Of a DNA stretch of 9,877 nt, positions 1 to 5,696 are shown piece by piece. Origin of the DNA: Myxococcales bacterium. GTDB taxonomy: Bacteria; Myxococcota; Myxococcia; Myxococcales; Anaeromyxobacteraceae. The stretch's first letter is position 1. Every line of letters starts with the position of its first letter. A model generated the notes under the pieces. The model was not told where the DNA came from and ran no database searches. It saw only the letters and a list, made by a program, of their open reading frames with translations. The position numbers were made by a program, and so were the translations under genes. The DNA is taken from contig JAJXSQ010000050.1 of assembly GCA_021784495.1 (NCBI GenBank), positions 1 through 9,877 on the forward strand, read 5' to 3'.

Positions 1-258
1 TCGGTCGCGGTGCTGGCGCAGGTGCCGGAGCAGTCGGTCAGCCCCGCCTGGCAGCTCACCGCGCACTTACCGGCGGAGCAGAGCTCGCCGGAGGGGCAGG
101 CGGTCCCGCAGGCGCCGCAGTTCAGGTTGTCGGTCGCGGTGTTGGCGCAGGTGCCGGAGCAGTCGGTCAGCCCCGCCTGGCAGCTCACCGCGCACTGTCC
201 GGCGGAGCAGACCTCGCCCGACGGGCAGGCGGTCCCGCAAGCGCCGCAGTTCAGCGGG
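1..258 (-). repeat. 129-bp tandem repeat (43-residue coding unit)
   Basis: Positions 1-129 and 130-258 are two in-register copies that differ at only about ten bases. The first 66 bases of each differ once. Each copy encodes one 43-residue Cys-rich unit of the exported protein. The near identity suggests recent duplication or gene conversion. More copies probably lie beyond the left edge. Confidence 0.9.
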
Positions 259-401
259 TCGCGCCGCAGCTCGACGCAGGTTCCGTTGCACTCGGTCGAG
301 CTCCCGAGACAGCTCGAGGTCGCTGCGGGCGCGCACCCCGACGACGCCCAGAGCGTCGTCAGGGCGATCGCCCCGATGGAGAAGTTCAGGAATCGCTGCA
401 T
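1..401 (-). CDS. Exported Cys-rich tandem-repeat protein (partial, N-terminal part)
   Basis: The reading frame starts at ATG 401-399 behind a G-rich stretch (GGGGGG, five bases upstream) and continues past the left edge, so the C-terminus is missing. Residues 1-23 look like an export signal: Arg3, a hydrophobic stretch at about 4-18, then ASSGC. Cys23 could be a lipidated cysteine, but the lipobox (SSGC) is imperfect, so ordinary Sec cleavage is also possible. The mature part is a 43-residue repeat with regularly spaced Cys, of the form CGACGTACPSGE-CSAG-CAVSC followed by QAGLTDCSGTC and NCGAC. A degenerate half unit comes first, then two nearly identical units. Such Cys-rich repeat proteins are frequent in myxobacterial genomes, often without known function or mis-annotated. 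The cysteines probably form disulfides outside the cytoplasm (inference). The opposite-strand frame is rejected because only this strand gives the ordered Cys spacing. Function unknown. Confidence 0.8.
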   Translation of the reverse strand, partial: MQRFLNFSIGAIALTTLWASSGCAPAATSSCLGSSTECNGTCVELRRDPLNCGACGTACPSGEVCSAGQCAVSCQAGLTDCSGTCANTATDNLNCGACGTACPSGELCSAGKCAVSCQAGLTDCSGTCASTAT

Positions 402-455
402 CGATGCCCCCCGGCGTCGGCGTTCGACAAGTGTTGACCGCCCAGGGGACGGGAT

Positions 456-1172
456 GTGACCGATCGCCGCGAGGGGGGGCGGCAGGCAGGGCCCGGGGCC
501 GGCTCGCTCTCCGCTGGTCCGCCGCGCCGGTCTCTGGCAGCCTGCCCGGTCGACATGGCGACCACCACCGAAGGACCCGCGGCCGCTCCCGAGGGGCCGC
601 GCGCCCCGGCGCCGACGATGTGGCGGCCGGGGGCCCTCCGCAAGCTCCTGCGGACTCGCCTCCTCGAGCGCAGCCTCCGGCGGCTCCCGCGCGACCGGAG
701 CGTGCTCGATCTCTGCTGCGGCCACGGCTTCTACTTCGACATCAACCCGGCCGCCTGCGGCATCGACGGCGATCCGGTGGCCGTGGCGTCGCTGCGGGCG
801 CGCGGGCTCGACGTGAGCCACGGGGACGTGCTCGCCGGGCTCCCCTGGGAGGACGGCCGCTTCGGCTGGGTGGTGGCCCACGACGTCCTCGAGCACTTCG
901 AGCTCGCGCCGCTCCTGCGGCTCGCCGCCGAGGTCCGGCGGGTGCTCGCCCCGGGCGGCCGGTTCCTGGTCCTGGTGCCGAACCGGCGGGGCTACGACTA
1001 CGGGGTGCGGCACGGGGTGGGGCACCGGCTCTTCGTCACCGCCCGCGAGATCGACCTGCTCGCCGGCCAGTGCGGCTTCGAGGTCGAGGCCGCCTACCCG
1101 GAGCCGCTGCCGCGGTGGGCCGGCCGCCTCTTCACGCACAACAAGGAGGTCTTCCGGCTCCGCCGCCTCTGA
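456..1172 (+). CDS. Class I SAM-dependent methyltransferase (methyltransferase type 11 family)
   Basis: This gene encodes a cytoplasmic Rossmann-fold methyltransferase. Numbered from the GTG start, motif I is VLDLCCGHG (83-91), an acidic motif II is GIDGDP (102-107), the motif IV region is AHDVLEHF (141-148), and the post-motif strand is LAPGGRFLVLVPN (164-176). The C-terminus ends in FTHNKEVFRLRRL. The start is uncertain. GTG 456 has AGGGG seven bases upstream, but the first 33 residues are Gly/Pro/Arg-rich filler. ATG 555 and ATG 618 are in frame, keep the whole domain and lack a ribosome site. Motif I has Cys-Cys where most relatives have a Gly-Cys pair. The gene is divergent from the Cys-rich repeat gene (54 bp between starts) and 140 bp ahead of bioB. 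The substrate cannot be read from the sequence. A BioC role (malonyl-ACP methylation) is tempting from the neighbour, but nothing specific supports it, and the bioB operator lies after this gene. Confidence 0.85.
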   Translation: MTDRREGGRQAGPGAGSLSAGPPRRSLAACPVDMATTTEGPAAAPEGPRAPAPTMWRPGALRKLLRTRLLERSLRRLPRDRSVLDLCCGHGFYFDINPAACGIDGDPVAVASLRARGLDVSHGDVLAGLPWEDGRFGWVVAHDVLEHFELAPLLRLAAEVRRVLAPGGRFLVLVPNRRGYDYGVRHGVGHRLFVTAREIDLLAGQCGFEVEAAYPEPLPRWAGRLFTHNKEVFRLRRL

Positions 1173-1250
1173 AACGGCGCGCCCCTCCGGTCGCGGACCT
1201 CCGCCCCGGCGAGGCGGCGCCGCGGGTCCCCTCGGTCCCCGGTGGCGGAC

Positions 1251-1282
1251 TCGTCAACCGCTGCCGCCGGAGCGGTTGACGA
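1251..1282. promoter_or_regulatory. BirA-type biotin operator upstream of bioB
   Basis: This is a perfect inverted repeat with 12-bp arms (TCGTCAACCGCT at 1251-1262 and AGCGGTTGACGA at 1271-1282) and an 8-bp centre. Read as a BirA site, it is TCGTCAACC, 14 bp, GGTTGACGA. The known bacterial BirA consensus is TTGTAAACC, 14-16 bp, GGTTTACAA. Each half therefore matches at seven of nine positions, with the right spacing, directly before a biotin gene. The right half contains the -35-like TTGACG of the bioB promoter, so bound biotinyl-AMP-BirA would block transcription. The birA gene is not in the window. A simple transcription terminator for the methyltransferase is less likely, since no T-tract follows. 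Confidence 0.7.
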
Positions 1283-1304
1283 CCCCGCCGCGCCCTGACA
1301 TCCT
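1276..1304 (+). promoter_or_regulatory. Candidate sigma-70 promoter of bioBF
   Basis: TTGACG (1276-1281, five of six consensus bases) is followed after 17 bp by CATCCT (1299-1304, three of six). The -35 lies inside the right arm of the BirA-type operator. Transcription would begin at about 1311-1312, immediately before the bioB ATG. The -10 is weak, so the call rests mainly on the -35, the spacing and the operator. Confidence 0.45.
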
Positions 1305-1312
1305 CGCCGCCC

Positions 1313-2419
1313 ATGCCAGCCACGACCGCGGTCCCCCCGCCGACCGCCGCGCCGCTCCCCGCCGGGATCGCGCCCATCACCGGCGAGGAGGCGCGCCGGC
1401 TCATCCACCACGCCGCCGGGGCCGAGCTCGAGGCGCTCCTGGCGCGCGCGCGCGCGGTGCGCGAGGCGGTCCACGGGCGGGAGGTGGCGCTCTGCGGGAT
1501 CGTCAACGCGAAGAGCGGCCACTGCCCCGAGGACTGCGGCTTCTGCTCGCAGTCGGCCCACTTCCCCGAGGCCGGCGCGCCCGCCTTCCCGCTCCTGAGC
1601 GCCCGGGCCATCGCCGACCAGGCCCGGACCGCCGAGCGGGCCGGCGCGCGCGAGTTCTCCATCGTGACCAGCGGCACGCGGGTCTCGCGCGAGGAGGAGC
1701 TCGCCACCCTCGAGGAGGCGGTCGGGCTGATCCGCGCCGAGACCGGCGTCGAGCCCTGCGCCTCGCTGGGGCTCCTGCGCCCCCCGGAGCTGGCGCGGCT
1801 CCGGCGCGCGGGCCTCATGCACTACCACCACAACCTGGAGACGGCCCGCAGCTTCTTCCCGAAGGTCTGCTCGACCCACGGGTACGACGAGCAGCTGGAG
1901 ACCATCCGCGCCGCCCGCGACCTCGGCTACCAGGTCTGCTCCGGGGGGATCCTCGGCATGGGCGAGACGCCGGAGCAGCGGGTCGAGCTGGCGGAGACGA
2001 TCCGCGAGCTCGGGGTCCACTGCGTGCCGGTGAACTTCCTGAACCCCCGCCCGGGCACGCCGATGGCCGGGGTGAAGGCGATCACCCCCGGCGAGTGCCT
2101 GGCGGCGCTCGCGGTCTTCCGGCTCATGATGCCGGCCGCCCACATCTTCGTCATGGGGGGGCGCGAGGTGAACCTCGGCGAGCTCCAGCACCGGATCTTC
2201 GACGCCGGCGCCGACGGCACGATGGTCGGGAACTACCTGACGAGCGCCGGCGGGACCCCGGAGCAGGTGGTCGGGATGGTCCGGGGGCAGGGGCTCGAGC
2301 TCCGGCCCCCTTCGACCGGGCGGTGGAGCTTCACCGGCGCGGCGGCCCCGGAGACCGGCTGGAACGAGCGGGCGGTCGAGGCGCCCCGCCCGGCGCGCGG
2401 CCTGCCGGTGGTCGGCTAG
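1313..2419 (+). CDS. bioB: Biotin synthase (radical SAM), with the ligand pattern of anaerobe-type BioB
   Basis: BioB inserts sulfur into dethiobiotin, the last step of biotin synthesis, in the cytoplasm. The 368-residue protein has the radical-SAM cluster motif at Cys71, Cys75 and Cys78 (HCPEDCGFCSQS), the YHHNLET motif (171-177), VCSGGI with Cys209, EPCASLG with Cys149, and GGREVN with Arg284. At the place where E. coli and Bacillus BioB have the first Cys ligand of the sacrificial [2Fe-2S] cluster, this protein has Ser116 (REFSIVTSG). It also has an additional Cys186 in FPKVCSTHG. From memory, clostridial BioBs share both changes and belong to the type II enzymes with an auxiliary 4Fe-5S cluster. 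About 40 C-terminal residues after 325 are poorly conserved filler. ATG 1313 has no Shine-Dalgarno sequence, and the predicted transcript starts only one or two bases upstream. bioF follows after 12 bp. Regulation is probably by BirA. Confidence 0.97.
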   Translation: MPATTAVPPPTAAPLPAGIAPITGEEARRLIHHAAGAELEALLARARAVREAVHGREVALCGIVNAKSGHCPEDCGFCSQSAHFPEAGAPAFPLLSARAIADQARTAERAGAREFSIVTSGTRVSREEELATLEEAVGLIRAETGVEPCASLGLLRPPELARLRRAGLMHYHHNLETARSFFPKVCSTHGYDEQLETIRAARDLGYQVCSGGILGMGETPEQRVELAETIRELGVHCVPVNFLNPRPGTPMAGVKAITPGECLAALAVFRLMMPAAHIFVMGGREVNLGELQHRIFDAGADGTMVGNYLTSAGGTPEQVVGMVRGQGLELRPPSTGRWSFTGAAAPETGWNERAVEAPRPARGLPVVG

Positions 2420-2431
2420 GCGCCGGCCGGG

Positions 2432-3610
2432 ATGGCGCGCGGTCCGCTCGACTGGATCGACGGCGAGCTCCAGCGGCTCTCGACCCGCGGCCTGCGCCGC
2501 GCGCTCGAGCCGCTCGGGTCGGCGCAGGGGCCGGTGGTCGAGGTGGGCGGGCGCCGCCTCGTCAACCTCTGCTCCAACGACTACCTGGGGCTGGCCGGCG
2601 ATCCGCGCCTCCGCGCGGCGGCGGCGGCGGCGGCGCTCGCCGAGGGGGCGGGGAGCGGCGCCTCCCGGCTCGTCGCCGGGGACCTCGCCATCCACGGGCG
2701 GCTGGAGGCGGCCCTGGCCGCCCTCCACCGGGCGCCGGCGGCGCTCCTCCTCAACTCCGGGTACCACGCGAACGCCGGCGTCCCGGCGGCACTCGTCGGG
2801 CGGGACGACGCGATCTTCGCCGACGTCCTCGACCACGCGTCGATCGTCGACGGGGCCCTCCTCTCCCGCGCGGCGCTGGTCCGCTACCGCCACGGCGACC
2901 TCGACGAGCTCGCCGACCTCCTCGCCGCGTCCCGGGCGCGGCGGAGGCTGGTGATCACCGACGCGGTCTTCTCCATGGACGGCGACGCGGCGCCGCTCGC
3001 GGGGATCGCCGAGCTCTGCGACCGCCACGGCGCCATGCTCTACGTCGACGAGGCCCACGCCGTCGGGGTGCTCGGCCCGACCGGCGCCGGCCTCGCCGAG
3101 GCGCTCGGGCTCGAGGCGCGGGTGGACGTCTCCATGGGCACCCTCGGCAAGGCGCTCGGCTCCTTCGGCGCCTACGTGGCCGGCGAGGCGCGGCTCCGCG
3201 ACCTCCTCCTCTCGCGCTGCCGCACCTTCGTCTTCACCACCGCGCTGCCGCCGGCCGCCTGCGGGGCGACCCTGGCGGCGCTCGAGGTGCTGCGGGCGGA
3301 GCCGGAGCGCCGGGCGCGGCTCGGCGCGCTGGTCGCGCGGATGCGGGCCGGGCTCGCCGCCCGGGGCTTCGACGTGGCGCGGGTGGTGGCGCCGATCTTC
3401 CCGGTGGTGCTCGGCGGCGAGGCGCGGGCCCTGGCCGCCGCCGCCGGCCTGCGGGAGCGCGGGTTCTTCGTCCGGGCGATCCGCCCGCCGACGGTGCCGG
3501 CGGGGACGAGCCGGCTCCGGGTCGCGCTCACCGCCGGCCACGGACCGGACCAGGTGGACGCGTTCCTGGGCGCGCTGGACGAGGTGCTCGCCGCCCTGCC
3601 CCCGGCCTGA
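2432..3610 (+). CDS. bioF: 8-amino-7-oxononanoate synthase
   Basis: BioF is a pyridoxal-phosphate enzyme of the alpha-oxoamine synthase family. It condenses pimeloyl thioester with L-alanine to give 8-amino-7-oxononanoate, the first step of biotin ring assembly. The 392 residues match the usual family length. Recognisable sites are LCSNDYLGLA (46-55), GSGASRLVAG (74-83), NSGYHANAG (108-116), TDAVFSMDGD (176-185), YVDEAHAVGVLG (204-215, cofactor-binding Asp206 and His209) and SMGTLGKALGSFG (234-246, Schiff-base Lys240), with a C-terminal RLRVALTAGH (361-370). The start lies 12 bp after the bioB stop, behind only a weak GGCCGGG, so it is probably co-transcribed and perhaps translationally coupled with bioB. 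A seven-GCG run (2615-2635) codes for an alanine tract. bioA, bioD and pimeloyl-forming genes are not in the window, so the rest of the pathway must lie elsewhere. Confidence 0.96.
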   Translation: MARGPLDWIDGELQRLSTRGLRRALEPLGSAQGPVVEVGGRRLVNLCSNDYLGLAGDPRLRAAAAAAALAEGAGSGASRLVAGDLAIHGRLEAALAALHRAPAALLLNSGYHANAGVPAALVGRDDAIFADVLDHASIVDGALLSRAALVRYRHGDLDELADLLAASRARRRLVITDAVFSMDGDAAPLAGIAELCDRHGAMLYVDEAHAVGVLGPTGAGLAEALGLEARVDVSMGTLGKALGSFGAYVAGEARLRDLLLSRCRTFVFTTALPPAACGATLAALEVLRAEPERRARLGALVARMRAGLAARGFDVARVVAPIFPVVLGGEARALAAAAGLRERGFFVRAIRPPTVPAGTSRLRVALTAGHGPDQVDAFLGALDEVLAALPPA

Positions 3611-3627
3611 CGCCGCCGGGGCGCCGG

Positions 3628-4839
<1,212 letters not shown>

Positions 4840-4851
4840 GGTGGAGGCGGG

Positions 4852-4881
4852 ACGCTACCCCGCGTCCGGGAGGGGGCGCAA
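4852..4881 (-). promoter_or_regulatory. Weak candidate promoter of ilvA
   Basis: Read on the minus strand, TTGCGC (4881-4876) is followed after 18 bp by TAGCGT (4857-4852), giving four and three consensus matches. The start site would lie within about ten bases of the ilvA ATG, which also lacks a Shine-Dalgarno sequence. In such GC-rich DNA the match is only suggestive. Confidence 0.2.
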
Positions 4882-4930
4882 GGCGCGGAGGGCGCGGGAG
4901 GGACGCGCCGCGAGGGCGCGCCAGGGGCGG

Positions 4931-4955
4931 CCGCGCCGCCGTCCGCGCGGCGCGG
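4931..4955 (-). terminator. Candidate hairpin downstream of the LuxR-type gene
   Basis: Arms CCGCGCCGC (4931-4939) and GCGGCGCGG (4947-4955) are perfect 9-bp complements around a 7-base loop. The hairpin lies 44 bp beyond the regulator's stop and before the ilvA start. No T-tract follows, and GC-rich hairpins arise easily here, so termination is only a possibility. Confidence 0.3.
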
Positions 4956-4962
4956 TGTCGGT

Positions 4963-4980
4963 CCGGCGGCCGAGCGCCGG
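4963..4980 (-). terminator. Candidate short hairpin after the LuxR-type gene
   Basis: CCGGCG (4963-4968) pairs with CGCCGG (4975-4980) across a 6-base loop, 18 bp beyond the stop codon at 4999. It may act with the larger stem at 4931-4955. No T-tract is present. Confidence 0.25.
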
Positions 4981-4998
4981 GGGCCGGGGGCCGGGCGA

Positions 4999-5523
4999 TC
5001 AGTGCTGGACGAGCCGGCGCGCCAGCTCGACCCGGTTCCGGACGCCGAGCTTGTCGAAGATGGTCTTGAGGTGGCTCTTCACCGTCTGGGCGGCGATGCC
5101 GAGCCGCTCGGCCACCTCGCGGGAGCGCAGGCCGTCGGCGACGAGCAGCGCCACCTCCCGCTCGCGCTGGGTGAGGCCGTCGGACGGCGGCGGCGGCTCG
5201 CCGGCGGCCGGGGGGGGGGCCTCCGTCGCCGGCTCGCGCCAGAGGTGGAGCTGGGTCGAGCCCTTGCCGACCGCGGTCACCTCGATGCGGAGCCGCTCGC
5301 CGTGCCCCTCCATCACCAGCGTCCGGCGGACGCCGGGCGCCCCGCCCTGGGCCGCGTCGGTGAGCCCGCGCAGCTCCGCGGGCAACATGGCGCCGTCGGA
5401 GACGCCGGGGAAGAAGACCCGGAGCATCTCCTCCGCCTGGCGATCGCATCGCAGCTCTCCGCCCGACTCGGCGAGGGCCGCGGCGCCTCTCGGCGCCGGG
5501 ACGCGAATGTTCGCACGCATCAT
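4999..5523 (-). CDS. LuxR/GerE-family transcriptional regulator with PAS-like N-terminus
   Basis: The C-terminal 59 residues (about 116-174) are a typical LuxR/GerE DNA-binding domain: LTQREREVALLVADG, then the helix-turn-helix SREVAERLGIAAQTVKSHLK, then FDKLGVRNRVELARRL. The N-terminal 15-97 region shows no receiver-domain phosphorylation site. Its layout (GGELRCDRQAEEMLRVF, then GERLRIEVTAV, ending TQLHLWRE) resembles a degenerate PAS sensor fold. A Pro/Ala/Glu-rich linker at about 98-114 joins the two and contains a ten-base homopolymer. GTG 5526, ATG 5523 and ATG 5520 follow each other; GGGAG at 5534-5530 is best spaced for ATG 5523 or 5520. No sensor kinase is adjacent, so this is an orphan regulator. 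Its targets and signal are unknown; its own AT-rich upstream region is a plausible target (inference). Confidence 0.85.
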   Translation of the reverse strand: MMRANIRVPAPRGAAALAESGGELRCDRQAEEMLRVFFPGVSDGAMLPAELRGLTDAAQGGAPGVRRTLVMEGHGERLRIEVTAVGKGSTQLHLWREPATEAPPPAAGEPPPPSDGLTQREREVALLVADGLRSREVAERLGIAAQTVKSHLKTIFDKLGVRNRVELARRLVQH

Positions 5524-5588
5524 CACCGTCTCCCGTTGGAAAAAGCCTCAAGAACGCCGCCATCCTACCCACCCCGTGGCGATAGATC

Positions 5589-5657
5589 ACCCATATTGGG
5601 TAACCATCCGGCATAACAAAGCATTTTATGCGCGCACGAACTGCGCACGCGCACGAA
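5589..5657 (-). promoter_or_regulatory. AT-rich control region of the LuxR-type gene
   Basis: This is the most AT-rich stretch of the window. On the minus strand, TAAAAT (5628-5623) is a good -10, matching five of six bases. No consensus -35 precedes it. Instead there are two 10-bp direct repeats CGCGCACGAA (plus strand 5631-5640 and 5648-5657), 17 bp apart, covering the -35 position. That arrangement suits an activator-dependent promoter (inference). Downstream, in the predicted leader of about 90 bases, lies the palindrome ACCCA-TAT-TGGGT (5589-5601), a possible operator or small hairpin. Confidence 0.45.
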
Positions 5658-5680
5658 ACGGTGGGGGAGGGCTCGGGAGC

Positions 5681-5696
5681 GCTCCGCTAGCGGAGC
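5681..5696. repeat. 16-bp perfect palindrome spanning the dnaE stop codon
   Basis: GCTCCGCTAGCGGAGC reads the same on both strands and includes the dnaE stop (5689-5687). It overlaps a second palindrome, GGAGCGCTCC (5676-5685), so alternative stems are possible. It can form a 6-bp stem with a CTAG loop at the very end of the dnaE message. No T-tract follows, so a terminator role is uncertain. Confidence 0.4.

Noticed and set aside
434..439. TTGACC as a -35 box for the methyltransferase
   Set aside because: The matching -10 would fall inside the proposed coding start and no -10-like sequence is present there.
10..459. Plus-strand frame over the Cys-rich repeat region
   Set aside because: Only the minus strand gives a signal-like N-terminus and the ordered Cys pattern. 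The plus frame simply mirrors the repeat.
1201..1217. Terminator hairpin after the methyltransferase (CCGCC...GGCGG)
   Set aside because: A 5-bp stem with no T-tract is near chance level in this composition.
1442..1456. Alternating GC run of 15 bases in bioB (possible Z-DNA)
   Set aside because: It lies in frame in an Ala/Arg-rich helix (LARARAV) and is expected from codon bias.
2615..2635. Seven GCG triplets in bioF as a variable microsatellite
   Set aside because: It codes for an alanine tract in a variable surface helix. Triplet changes keep the frame, and GCG is a favoured codon here.
3611..3627. Bidirectional terminator between the convergent bioF and ilvA stops
   Set aside because: Only a very short CCGG-type stem is possible in 17 bp, with no T-tract on either strand.
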